The notes beneath the pieces were generated by a model. That model did no database searches, was not told the DNA's origin, and saw only the letters and a program-made list of their open reading frames with translations. Of a DNA stretch of 64,000 nt, positions 23,148 to 33,379 are shown piece by piece. The first letter of the stretch is position 1. Each line of letters begins with the position of its first letter. The translations under genes and the position numbers were made by a program. Origin of the DNA: Ascarosepion bandense (lineage: Eukaryota > Mollusca > Cephalopoda > Sepiida > Sepiidae); the NCBI GenBank assembly GCA_037127315.1, contig JBBBDQ010001451.1, forward strand, positions 943,501-1,007,500, in the 5' to 3' direction.

Positions 23148-23984
23148 AGATTCTTATATTTCTAGTGACTGTGTTCCTTATAAGATATACACAAGGAACG
23201 TCAAAATAGTCACATGAATCGTTGGTAGAATTCAGCAACACCGGCGTCTCTACCTGGCAGGTCCTCTGCAGTCATTGTCTATGCATTCATATATTCTCAC
23301 GCACAAAGTACATTGGAAAGTATTTGTTTGGGATCTGCTTTAATAACTTGCTTTTGAACATATCCCAATCGATCGAGTCTTTTTGATCTTAATCCTGTTC
23401 TTATTCTCAAAATATGCAGACATTCGTTGAATGAAATGAAAAGCAGTTTACCAAAGTTAACAAAAGAAGAATACACTGCCTATCTTTACTTGAAAATATG
23501 ATCTTTGAAGATAAAATATCAGTTATGCTTTAGTTAACAATACAAACGAAATTCTACGTTTCTTCAAGTAAGTGGATTTGTCGAAAACTATTTCAAACTC
23601 TTATTAATGAAGAATTCCAAAGATTTTATCTGATACATTATCAAAAAATACAATGCTTCCTTGAATATATGATACATACATATTTAATGTAACTCTAGAT
23701 TTTCTTTTTTCGTCAGTATTTTTCCATGTTTTAAATATTTTAAGCTTGAATCACAGTTAAAGATTAATAAGCTTTAAAACCATAATTAAAAAAAGAAAAG
23801 TTCCCTTGGATTCCGAATGCATGTTAAAATGATCTATAAATATATGTAGACATTTTTTAAATAACTCGATCCTGAAATATGTATCAAGAATCTAAGAGAA
23901 GATCATACAGATCACGGTTCAAGTTTAAAAAATATTTCACACATTTTTTAAACAGGGAATTTATTGGTCCATATATTTTTCCAT
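23145..23984. other. AT-rich stretch, nothing recognised
   Basis: No domain-bearing frame or repeat boundary was seen. Confidence 0.4.
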
Positions 23985-24135
23985 AATCTTCTTCTTCTTC
24001 TTCTATGTGCCTTGTCCTTTCAGGACGTAGGCGATCATGGTCTTCTACGTCTCCCTATCGCTGGTGGCTCTTAGCACGCTTTCTCCTGTTACACAACCCA
24101 AACCCGCTCTGCCATCCACTAGCTCAAGCCCATAA
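23985..24135 (-). mobile_element. LINE-B 3' tail
   Basis: It begins with (CTT)n and then atgtgccttgtcctttcagg, the reverse complement of the LINE-B 3' end, followed by the C-terminal coding segment. It is joined to a hairpin module at 24163 through a linker containing ctagaatataaatgtatag. Confidence 0.75.
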
Positions 24136-24162
24136 ATCTAGAATATAAATGTATAGAAACTA

Positions 24163-24820
24163 GCATGGCCATAAAATGAGGGATCAATTTATCTATTGAT
24201 TATAATATAGAATTGATCCCCCATTTTATACCCACATTATAATTTCCTATAAACAGTTGGTATATGCCTTCTTCTTCTTAGGGGCCAATTTTATATTAAA
24301 ATCAATGTATAAACTGAACCCTCATTTTGTGGTAATGGTAGTTTTCTATACATTTATATTCTAGATTTATGGGATTGATCAAATGGATAGCAGAGCAGGG
24401 TTTGGGAGGGATAACAAGAGAAAGGTGTTAAGAGCCACTAGGGATAGGGAGAAGTAGAAAGTCATGATCGCCTACGTCCTGAAGGGACACGGTACATAGA
24501 AGAAGAAAGGGAGTTATAAATAACTAATCAATATTGAGAAGAAGTGGATTCTTATCTAATCAATATTTCATAAACAAATAATAAATTATAATATGGCTAT
24601 AAAGTGGGGGGATCAAATCTATATCATAATCAATACATAAACTAATCCCTCACTTTGTGGTCATGCTACTTTCTATACATTTATATTCTAGATTTATGGG
24701 CTTGATCAAATGGATGGCAGAACAGGGTTTTGGAGGGGTAACAAGAGAAATGGTATTAAGCGCCACTACGGATAGGGAAATAGGGAAGGCCATGATCGCC
24801 TATGTCCTGAAATATATTCT
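24163..24820. repeat. Hairpin modules joined to LINE-B tails (three hairpins)
   Basis: Palindromes lie at about 24168-24242, 24281-24347 and 24596-24655. Their arms are ggccataaaatgagggatca and gatcccccattttatrccc and variants. They alternate with LINE-B tails at 24395-24515 and 24695-24815 (plus strand) and 23985-24135 (minus strand). The linker between hairpin and tail (ctatacatttatattctag) is conserved in all of them. So hairpin, linker and LINE-B tail behave as one repeated unit, in both orientations. Confidence 0.7.
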
Positions 24821-24985
24821 TTTTTAAATCAAAATGTTGTTCCTCTTCGTCAAAATATATTTTTCCACCCTAGGTGAGTTTTCACTTCTTTTGCTAAATT
24901 TATTCTACCAAAAATCGATCAGTTCTTCGAATATTTGTTTAATATAATTTTAATTGAAGAACTTCTTACCTCGAAGGAAGAGGTA

Positions 24986-26462
24986 TTTTTTTTTTTTTTT
25001 TTTTTTTTAATCATTTCACCCCGAGCAAGGCAGAAACGCCACTGATGTGCAGGGGGTTACATAAATGTAGAAAGATTAATTAGAAAAGAGTGAGGAGTAC
25101 AAGCTAGTTAGAAAGGAACAATAGAAAACTGAGAAAGCAGGTGCAATGACAGGTACATGGGCGGAGAGAAAGGGAAGGTTATACAGGGGAGGGGAGAGAG
25201 AGCTAGAGGCCAGTGGTTAGTAGGTGAGTATTAACTTTGCTTTTAAATTTCTGGAGGTCGTAGCCGTCAGGAAAGCAAGAATACGGGAGTGAGTTCCACA
25301 GGCGGGAAGTGCGAGAGAGGAAGCTGCAGGAGTAGAATTGTCGTCTGCGTTTGGCTAACCTGACTGTGAATGGGTGGGACCCAGTTGCCAGTCTGGTTGA
25401 ACGGGTAAACACCTGTTGAGGAGGCATCAGTGACTTAAGCTCATCCGAGCAGAAGCCATGAAAGTATTTATAGAAGAGACAGAGGGAGGCCACATTTCGA
25501 CGATGGGAAAGTGGCTGCAGACGAGTCGCCAGATCAGTACCTATCACATTACAGACTCTCCTTTGGAGCTTGTCAAGAACACTGAGGAGAACGGCAGGGG
25601 CACCTGACCATAAATGGCAGCAGTACTCCATGCACGGACGGATGGTTGACTTGTATATATGCAGGATGGATTCAGGTGGAAAAAACATCCTGGATCGACA
25701 TAGTGACCCAATCTTCTTAGCAGTAGATTTTGCTATGGATTCAATATAGTGCTTCCATTTGAGGTCTGAGGACAGGGTAAGTCCGAGGAGGCGTAGTGTA
25801 TTACTCTCCGGGAGAATCATCTGGTCCATGCTTATGGGAGGCAGAAGAGGTTGCCTGTAATGGTTGACAGACAACAGCTTGGTCTTAGAGGAATTAAAGT
25901 TGACAAGCCACTTCTTGCCCCAGTTCACCACAGAGTGTAGATCCCGCTCAAGGTCAGCAGCGAGATTATGTCTGTCCGCCACGACAGGTTTCTTACTGGA
26001 GCGGGAGTATATTGTAGTGTCATCTGCGTAGATGCCTACTTGGGACCTGATCTCATCTGGGAGGTCGTTGATGAAAATAAGGAAGAGCGTTGGGCCCAGG
26101 ATAGAGCCTTGTGGGACACCAGCATTCGTGCTGTAGGACGAAGAGGCACGCCCATTCAGAACGACCTTCATTTTGCGGTTATTTAAGAAAGATTGGATTA
26201 GGTCAAGCAGGCGACCGGTAATACCATAACCGCGTAGTTTGCATAGGAGGCCAGGGTGCCAAACCCTGTCGAAAGCCTTGGAGATATCCAGAGCAACCGC
26301 GCGAGCCTCGTCAGACTCATCAAGGGCCTGTAGCATGTACTCCGTTACAGTAGTTAGCAGGTCGGCTGTGGACCTGTCAAATCGGAATCCATATTGCCTG
26401 TCGGAGAACAGCTTGTGGGCGGTGAGATGATGAAAGGAAAAAATGGAATCCAGATGAGTGAA
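24986..26462 (-). mobile_element. LINE-A, 5'-truncated non-LTR retrotransposon
   Basis: The element runs on the minus strand from within the RT domain to a 3' tail ending in a poly(A) run (T tract 24986-25008 on the plus strand). The 3' UTR ends gcaccccctgc-like/catcagtggcgtt/tgccttgctcggggtg. The same tail appears on the SINE copies at 31660, 45423 and 62262 and on the second LINE-A copy at 37955. The 5' part (endonuclease and the start of RT) is absent, as usual for LINE insertions. Confidence 0.85.
25203..26462 (-). CDS. LINE-A reverse transcriptase, partial but open frame
   Basis: An uninterrupted frame of about 420 codons on the minus strand; the first Met is at 26336 but homology starts earlier. 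Recognisable RT blocks in order are SDRQYGFRFDRSTADLL, then ALDISKAFDRVWH (first catalytic Asp), then GVPQGSILGPTLFLIFINDL, then the catalytic VGIYADDTTIY, then LGLTLSSDLKWK. After the RT core comes a C-terminal region, with SILHIYKSTIRPCMEYCCHLW and SRTSRLWNSLPYSCFPDGYD, ending at TGL-stop. The enzyme would copy LINE RNA at the target site (target-primed reverse transcription). The lack of stops suggests a fairly young insertion, but the missing N-terminus means it cannot act alone. Clade is uncertain; a Jockey/CR1-like group is likely. Confidence 0.85.
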   Translation of the reverse strand, partial: FTHLDSIFSFHHLTAHKLFSDRQYGFRFDRSTADLLTTVTEYMLQALDESDEARAVALDISKAFDRVWHPGLLCKLRGYGITGRLLDLIQSFLNNRKMKVVLNGRASSSYSTNAGVPQGSILGPTLFLIFINDLPDEIRSQVGIYADDTTIYSRSSKKPVVADRHNLAADLERDLHSVVNWGKKWLVNFNSSKTKLLSVNHYRQPLLPPISMDQMILPESNTLRLLGLTLSSDLKWKHYIESIAKSTAKKIGSLCRSRMFFPPESILHIYKSTIRPCMEYCCHLWSGAPAVLLSVLDKLQRRVCNVIGTDLATRLQPLSHRRNVASLCLFYKYFHGFCSDELKSLMPPQQVFTRSTRLATGSHPFTVRLAKRRRQFYSCSFLSRTSRLWNSLPYSCFPDGYDLQKFKSKVNTHLLTTGL

Positions 26463-26647
26463 ACTGAATTACTTGGGTCAAAGAAAGTTTCGATTTTCAA
26501 ATATTATAATTTTTGTGAAGTTTTTACATCTTGAAGCAAAACAAAGAACATCTTCCTATTCACAAAATATTTTTGTTTTGAATCCACAAAATTATCTTGT
26601 ATATCTAAATGCTCATGCCGAATGCCATAATAAATCGAAAAACATAT

Positions 26648-26650
<3 letters not shown>

Positions 26651-26702
<52 letters not shown>
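26651..26702. repeat. (TA)n microsatellite bordering a PLE
   Basis: About 26 TA units. PLE coding sequence begins at the very next codons, and the open frame runs through the tract. Confidence 0.95.
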
Positions 26703-26704
<2 letters not shown>

Positions 26705-27330
26705 TATTTTCTTTGATGATGAAATTAGTTTTGTGAAGGAAAACTTATGCATTTTAGGATATCCGCCCGACACTGTTCATTCGGTCATCTGTAACAAAAT
26801 TTTTGAATTTAAAAAGGATAAACTCATTACTGCTAAAAAATGCCCCGTTTATCTTAGACTTCTCTGGATTGGATCAGAGTGTGAAAGTATGGTTAGACAA
26901 ATTTCATCTAATGTTCAATGTTGTTTTTTCTCGGCTGAGGTACATATTGTATTTCAAACACGGCCCATCTTATGTTCTGCACCCTAGGATGTTCTTTCCC
27001 ACAAAATTAATTCCATAATTTATCAATATAAATGTAGTTTCGGAGTTGACGACATGGAAAGAACAACTTAGTGTCTTGACATGAGAATAAAACAACATGT
27101 CCCAAATAAATAAGAAATATCACCTTGCCTCGAAATGGACTCGTTCCAAATACCTATGGTTCCGCCATTTGCGAGCACCTTATAAAGAATAAAACATGTG
27201 CAGCTAATTTTAGTGTAGATTGGTTCACTGTTATGTCCCGATTCCACTATTCATTCCATCTCAAGGTTCTGGAGGCTTTATATATCGGGTCCCGAAAGGG
27301 GGAGTTGTTAGGGCTCAATATTGTTAGCCT
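26703..27330 (+). pseudogene. Penelope-like element, 5'-truncated, GIY-YIG endonuclease region
   Basis: Directly after the TA tract the frame reads LGYPPDTVHSVI, KKCPVYLRLLWIGSECES and VQCCFFSAEVHIVFQTRPIL, the PLE region between RT and endonuclease. After a frameshift comes IYQYKCSFGVDDMERTT, the endonuclease core, with GIY/YIG degenerate, interrupted by stops. The last frame has GSAICEHLIKNKTCAANFSV and then FHLKVLEALYIGSRK, the usual end of the domain. The N-terminal RT is missing, and the junction with the TA tract marks the truncation point. Confidence 0.75.
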
Positions 27331-27465
27331 CCAGCACCTTGTATTCACAATTTTTTCCTCCTCATTTTCATGACACACTTTTTTAAAATTCTGTTTAAAA
27401 TCTCCCGTAGAGAGATTTTTAATATCATTTACAATGTGTAACATCAAGCTACACACTTTTATTTA

Positions 27466-27471
<6 letters not shown>

Positions 27472-27515
<44 letters not shown>
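27472..27515. repeat. (TA)n microsatellite between PLE and ribozyme
   Basis: About 22 TA units lying directly 3' of the hammerhead motif on the minus strand. Confidence 0.95.
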
Positions 27516-27519
<4 letters not shown>

Positions 27520-27572
27520 ATACGCAGACAGATCTGTTTCGCTGTATCACAGCTCATCAGTACGGTTAGACT
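27516..27572 (-). ncRNA. Hammerhead ribozyme, canonical (H1)
   Basis: On the minus strand, helix I 5' strand AGUC..CGUA is followed by the invariant CUGAUGA (27560-27554). Helix II is the perfect GCUGU-GAU-ACAGC, then GAA, then helix III ACAG-AU-CUGU, a 10-nt palindrome with a 2-nt loop. C at H17 (27527) is the predicted cleavage site. Helix I closes with UGCG and GACU, with a small internal loop UAAC/UAU. Every invariant core residue is present. Open helix I makes this a type I hammerhead with a very short helix III, the form known from Penelope-like and other small retroelements. The transcript would self-cleave between 27527 and 27526. A TA tract begins right after helix I. Confidence 0.85.
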
Positions 27573-27827
27573 CCGACTGCTCCCTAACCCAGGCTCGAAA
27601 CCCGACCGAAATGGTGTCAGTCGGCGACTCTCCTGGATCACGGGGCTTTCGGTGGAAGAAGACAGTCTTTTTTAGCGCATATCATATTACGCGGCCAGCA
27701 GTCAGAGTGCTCCAAATAATTTTGAATGAATGAGCGATGCGTTTACGCTAGAGTGGCTACTGTTTCTCAAAGTCTACCCCTCCTCCAGAGTGCTCAATCA
27801 GGGTGTGAGAGCGTAAATATATATATG

Positions 27828-27874
<47 letters not shown>

Positions 27875-28930
27875 TCAATCAGAGTGATCAATCAGGGTGT
27901 GAATGCGTAAATATATATATATATATATTAACTCACTATGATTATGGATTCTCATTATTTTTTAACCGTTTTGCATCATCATTCTTTCGAATGCTTCACT
28001 CGAAGCGGGTAACCTGATGGCCGAAAAATACAAATTTTGAATCTTCTTCATGATCCTTTCAGTGATCTTTTAACAAATTTGGCGGCGCCTATCTCCTCTC
28101 CAAGCTCTGTTATTACTATCGAGACATGACGTAACATTTTTAGATTGCTAGGAGGCACACTTAATATCATTTACCTTTCAGTACATGAGTGCATTGCAGC
28201 TATAAAATTAGTTAAGTGGTCAACCGAAAGGTGTAGGTAAGCTCTTTAACAAAAATGTCATTTTATTGTTACCTGGACTCCTAATACCTGTCAAATCGTC
28301 TTTCATGTGCCAAATAATCGATGATAAAAACAACCCAAAGGTTTGTTGTTCTGAAAACATTTAAACCATTCTTCTTAATTCAGTTTCCAACATCCCTTCA
28401 CAGAGTTATGTTAAGTAGGATCTTTAATGTTTTCCCCGCCACTCTTGTCTCCATGACATGTGCGTGTCAAAGTCTCTCGATCCTCTTTCCTCATAATAAG
28501 TGTTGTGGATTTTTGTTTAGAAAACCACAGAATATAATAATAACAAAAACAGATATGAGAGGAAAAATGTAAGTACATTGAACAAAAGTGATACAACCTG
28601 TACACGGTTAGTAGATTCAGGAATACTTGTTAGTAGGAGTCAAATATATGCAAGAAATAAGTCCGAGTAATAGTCTATATTTTTGATGACCAACAAGCGG
28701 CGGTTCAACTGCCCTGATAAACACCAACTACAACAGACAACTACACTCCTTCTGTGTAGGAAGGATTATTTGTATACCATGGAAGAGTCCATAGACTGTG
28801 TGAAAAGGGGTGACTCCCTAACAGTAAGTAGCAGAAAATTTAAAGAACAAGTTTTATATTACTCTTTATTTTCCTAATATCTTCATCATTGTTCACGTGT
28901 TTTGTCTATGGTATTCTTGGTCATTTTTGA
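27573..28930. other. Unrecognised, with TA/TG tracts
   Basis: Microsatellites lie at about 27819-27873 and 27911-27929, each preceded by a repeat of tgctcaatcagggtgtgar-gcgtaaa (a degenerate duplication of about 90 bp). The rest is unrecognised. Confidence 0.4.
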
Positions 28931-28938
28931 CAGAACTA

Positions 28939-29334
28939 CACTACCGGCCATAATTATTAGGCCACTACAATGTTTAAAAAATGATGTATTTCATACTATT
29001 TTTAGTATTTATTGCCAATTGAATAATTGTAAATGAAAATAAAATGGTCCTTTTGTTAATATTGCACAATTACATATGCATCAAATGAATTTATAAATAT
29101 TTATTAATTACATGTATCGTATTTTCATCAATGAAAGAATGAAGACAATTTAGGCTGATTCGGACGAGTTCATTTTTGCTTCCTTGCCTTGTAAAATTTT
29201 GCAGTGTAATAATAACAAAAGATCCATTCTATTTTCATTTAGAATTATTCACTTGGCAATAAATACTAAAAAATACTATGAAATACATAATTTTTTTAAA
29301 ATCTTGGGTGGCCAAATAATTATGGCCGGTAGTG
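28939..29334. mobile_element. Foldback mariner-type MITE with TA duplication
   Basis: It is 396 bp flanked by TA on both sides (28937-28938 and 29335-29336). The ends are CACTACCGGCCATAATTAT and its exact inverse. The inverted arms extend about 150 bp each, so nearly the whole element is one large hairpin. It has no coding capacity. Family members are at 56764, 58153 and 58950. Confidence 0.85.
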
Positions 29335-29508
29335 TACATCTATACTAGTTCATAGCGCTTCGTTAACTGTAACAAGATTGTCCAGATTGTATTTATGAGA
29401 TAATACATATGACATAATATTTCATCACATATTTCTTTATGTCTGATAACTCAATTTTCTAATCTCTTAATACTTTGCATTTTTTAGACAAATAGAATGA
29501 TCTATTAT

Positions 29509-29610
29509 TAAACGTCGTACAAATAGCAACAAAGATGAGGACAATAGTCCGAATAATGTAAATAGTGTAAATACTACATCATCTCAGAAATATAGACAAA
29601 TAGAATGATT
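29509..29610. repeat. Single unit of the 108-bp minisatellite
   Basis: One copy of the unit (aaacgtcgtacaaat .. gaataatgtaaat .. tctcagaaatatagac) that forms arrays at 30150 and 41386. Confidence 0.8.
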
Positions 29611-29719
29611 TTTTTTTGTGAATTTTCTTTACTTTCTCATGGGCAGTCGAATCTAAGTGCAGATGTAGGAAAAATCTTTGGTCCCCTGTGCCGTTCAGTA
29701 AGTACCCGACTCTTCTTCC

Positions 29720-30160
29720 TATCCTCTATATTTATAAGGGTCAGATCAGGACGAGAATAGGGTGTTATTGTCAGATTTTGGATGGGACTTCCCAGTCCTC
29801 ACATTCTAGTGTCGATGGAGTTTGAAAGCATCTCTGTGTTCTTATGGGTGATAAATTATTTTCTATTCTCTAACCTTACTTACTCTCGCTCTCTCTTTCA
29901 TAGATGGGTTGAGATAAGCCTCTCACTGCTCTATCGCCACTTATATGGGAAGTGTTCGGAAAGATTACATTACTTGGTTCCACTAATCTTAATTTTCGCG
30001 GCTAGGACATCGAGCGACTTACATTGTAGAAAAATACCGGCATACCTCTCGGTATTTCATCAGGTAGAAGAAGGTTCCACTCGAACAGCTTGCAACGAAC
30101 TACTTCTCTGTGGAACAAATTACCAAGACGGCATTTACCTGATTACTAACGTGTTTAATC
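29720..30160 (+). pseudogene. LINE RT C-terminal remnant (third family)
   Basis: Across two or three frames it reads EYGVIVRFWMGLPSP, VEISLSLLYRHLYGKCSERL and RRRFHSNSLQRTTSLWNKLP. This is the same order of motifs seen at the C-terminus of LINE-A (MEYCCHLW, CLFYKYFHGFCSDEL, RRQFYSCSF..LWNSLP) but clearly diverged. The 156-codon frame here is a patchwork, not a protein. The remnant runs straight into the 108-bp minisatellite. Confidence 0.6.
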
Positions 30161-30572
30161 GTACAAATGGCAACAATGATGAGGAGAATATTCCGAATAA
30201 TGTAAATACTGTAAATACTACCTCATCTCAGAAATATAGACAAATAGAATGATCTATTATTAAAAGTCGTACAAATGGCAACAAAGATGAGGACAATAAT
30301 CCGAATAATGTAAATACTGTAAATACTACCTCATCTCAGAAATATAGACAAATAGAATGATCTATTATTAAACGTCGTACAAATGGCAACAAAGATGAGG
30401 ACAATAGTCCGAATAATGTAAATACTGTAAATGCTACTTCATCTCAGAAATATAGACAAATAGAATGATCTATTATTAAACGTCGTACAAATGGCAACAA
30501 AGATGGGGATAATAGTCCGAATAATGTAAATACTGTAAATACTACCTCATCTCAGAAATATTGACAAATGTA
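30150..30572. repeat. 108-bp minisatellite array, about 4 units
   Basis: The period is 108 bp (matching points at 30263, 30371 and 30479). The units are highly similar, so the array is recent. The same unit occurs at 29509 and at 41386-41680, where it begins within a hammerhead-like motif. Confidence 0.85.
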
Positions 30573-30574
30573 AA

Positions 30575-31655
30575 TATTTTGTTTTGAAACGCCTAGAAAC
30601 AATTTTTTTTTCAAATATACTCTAAAAATAATTTATTCAAATTTATGCAATATTATTTCAAGGCAATTTCTTTATCTTTGTATCACAATATTTTTCTGGG
30701 ACTTCTATTTTTCTACTTATTTTGGTGACATTCCATGACCAATGCAGGAACAGGGAATGGTGTCCTTAGTTTGATTAAATGTCGCTAGTCTGTTCTCATT
30801 CCATTGACGATGTCACATCAGTATTTTTCAAAGTGAATTTAAATAACACGTTACTCGATTTTTACCAAATTCAGAATTTGGAAATTTAAATTAGTGTGTA
30901 TAACTCTTTTGATAGACACAACAAAATGATTCTAGACAGAAAAGTGGCTGTTTGGTATAGTCATCCTAGGCACAAGAATCTGGTATTAAGCAATCAATGC
31001 ATAATAATATCATTTGATCAGCTTAAAACGGAAAGCAAACTAGAGTTAAAAACAGTAAAAAAAAAAAAAAGAAAATACAAAAACATAACGTATAACTAAA
31101 ACGAAGAATTGATGATAATTTAATGATAATAATAAAAGAAAATTAAAATACTTCAAAAGAAAATCTCCAGGGTGTAAAACAGAATATCTTTGTAAAAGCT
31201 ACGGTTTTTTCAGCCAGTTATTAAAATGTTCATCTCGAGTCAAAATAAACAGACTGTTTAAACAGAATACAGTATCAATAGCTGAGTTATAACAAACGGG
31301 AAACCATTAACAAAAAGGGCAATATAAATTTTATCTTTTATAGCTTCAGTTGTACACAAGCAAATGGTACAGCTGCCTAATTATTATCTTAGCAAAACAT
31401 TCAATCGATATTTTCTTTTTCAAATAGAGTTTATGCTTTTTTTTATAGTGATGTTCATCTGTTACAAAAGTCAATACTGACAGAGGGTCACAAAGTAAGA
31501 GAAACAGGTATGTGTGACAGATAACAGGTTACGATTACAAGATTGCAATGATCGGGAAAGTATCCTCTTGGGAGTAGGCATTTTAAAGTAGGGGTCCTGC
31601 TCGAGTGAAAAATCTCCCAACAATATATTACAAAGGCAAAGAGAGTGATTCACTA
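30575..31655. other. AT-rich stretch, nothing recognised
   Basis: No domain-bearing frame or repeat end was seen. Confidence 0.4.
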
Positions 31656-31659
31656 CAAT

Positions 31660-32290
31660 AGACTAAACTATCGCCCGGTTCACACTCCACCCACACCTAT
31701 TGAACAGGTGAAGATGCTAATCCCTTGTTTCCTGTTTAGGATGCGGTTTCCGGCTTTCTCTTTTCTAATCTTCTCACTTTGTTTTTTTTTTCTTTCAATT
31801 GGAGTAGTTATACTAAACTATCGCCCGGTTCACACTCGACCCACACCTATTGAACAGGTGAAGATGCTCATCTCTTGTTTCCTATTTGGGATGCGGTTTC
31901 CGGTTTTATCTTTTCCAATCTTTTCACTTTTTTTTTTAATTGGAGTAGATAGATCTATCTATCGCCCGGTTCACACTCCACCCACGTCTATTGAACAGGT
32001 GAAGAGGCTCATCCCTTGTTTCCTGTTTAAGATGCGGTTTCCGGTTTTCTCTTTTCTAATCTTCTCACTTTGTTTTTTTTTTCTTTCAATTGGAGTAGAT
32101 AGACTAAACGATCGCCCGGTTCACACTCGACCCACACCTATTGAACAGGTGAAGAGGCTCATCCCTTGTTTCCTGTTTAGGATGCGGTTTCCGGTTTTCT
32201 CTTTTCTAATCTTCTCACTCTTATATAGCCCCCCTGCACATCAGTGGCGTTACCGACTTGCTTGGGGGGATATGATTTAAAAAAAATGTA
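31660..32290 (+). mobile_element. SINE with four internal repeats and LINE-A tail
   Basis: A unit of about 141-150 bp starting ctatcgcccggttcacactc (31668, 31818, 31959, 32109) is repeated four times. The 3' end is the LINE-A tail (gcacatcagtggcgtt..tgcttgggg) plus poly(A). The GGTTCACACTCC stretch could be a box B. The tail identity implies mobilisation by LINE-A enzymes. The 211-codon open frame across it is created by the repeats and is not a gene. Confidence 0.75.
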
Positions 32291-32689
32291 AAATGGCGGA
32301 TCTTAGCTGTGACGGTTAGAACTGGTAGGAATAAGGTAAATAATTGATACATAGACCATTGGGAAGTGTGTCTTCTTCCGTCTGTGAGAAAAGAGGTTGT
32401 AGGATGGAAAGTATTTTTTTAACCACAAGCCCAACAGGACACAGCGAATAACACAACTAGAACATCTATAAAAATGGATGATATGCCTGGAAATCTATTT
32501 AATATAAGCAATACTTGAATTCCACTTTTTTTTTTTAATTGTATCTCCACGGTTTGAAGAAATGGGTAAACTCAGCCGTCGAAATGCATATCCGCACGGA
32601 ATGATAAGTTAGTAAACCAAGTTGTATTCACTTAACCGCAAATATCTATGAAAAAATTATTCCGTTCTTCCTCTAGCTAAGGGTTAAAA
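32291..32689. other. AT-rich stretch, nothing recognised
   Basis: No feature found. Confidence 0.4.
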
Positions 32690-32826
32690 ATCACCAAAGA
32701 TTGGATTCAACCAGTCTACCCCAGAAAGAAATGCTAACCTACTGCGAGAAAATCTTCTGCCTAGTCAGTCATGGCTCCAAATAGACATTATCCCCGAAAC
32801 GTGTATCACATATGGCATTTAAATGA
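32690..32826 (+). mobile_element. tRNA-derived SINE, 3' fragment
   Basis: It matches the 3' half of the SINE at 33036-33336 (ccagtctacc..gaaagaaatg, ctactgcgagaaaatcttct, cgtgtatcacatatggcat). The tRNA head is absent. Confidence 0.75.
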
Positions 32827-32827
<1 letters not shown>

Positions 32828-32869
<42 letters not shown>

Positions 32870-32875
32870 GGGGGG
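32828..32875. repeat. (TA)n plus G run
   Basis: About 20 TA units followed by seven or eight G bases, then GA-rich sequence. Confidence 0.9.
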
Positions 32876-33035
32876 TGATGAGAGAGAGAGAACGAAAGAA
32901 AATAAACTAAAGAAATATACAAAATAATTTAGAAGATAATGTTATGAGGTAGATGAAGGTAGATATTCCACACAACAGAATTAATGGTTGACGCTACTGA
33001 CAACTGCAGATAACAGATCTAAAGAACAGTCTGTT

Positions 33036-33336
33036 AGTTAAGTGCCATACATGATACACGTTTCGGCGATCATGTCTCGAAAGAGACATGACAAACAGGA
33101 CAGATTATCCCGTACTAAGTTGCCATTACTTTCTGTGGTAGACCTCTTGCCAGCCAAGGCTATCGAACCCAATGTGACCTGTTACTTAATCCATAACTGG
33201 AGGGAAGAGATGGATTAATACTTTTCTCAAGAGTATTTGTGCGTAAGTGCATGCAAGGATTTCAAATGGAATTCGAACTCGGCTCCCCGATTTCTCGTTC
33301 CGGGACGATATCCACTGCACTACAGCGCACATCTAA
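33036..33336 (-). mobile_element. tRNA-derived SINE, full length
   Basis: On the minus strand a pol III head (box-A-like GTAGTGCAGTGGATATCG, box-B-like GAGTTCGAATTCC) leads into a body with ctccagttatgg and agccttggctggcaa. It ends with a palindrome, gtcatgtctc-ttt-cgagacatgat, and gtatggcacttaac. Length is about 300 bp, usual for cephalopod-type tRNA SINEs. This is the reference copy for the family in this window. Confidence 0.8.
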
Positions 33337-33379
33337 ACAACATTAAGCAATAACTATTGATATTATTTACTTTCTTGAG

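Noticed and set aside
26458..26703. Frames rich in Ile-Tyr repeats, here and at many other sites
   Set aside because: They are translations of TA microsatellites.
29782..30252. 156-codon open frame
   Set aside because: It mixes out-of-frame LINE remnant with minisatellite sequence; the real LINE motifs lie in different frames.
31645..32280. 211-codon open frame
   Set aside because: It is produced by four tandem SINE units in phase; the peptide repeats itself and changes with unit number in other copies.
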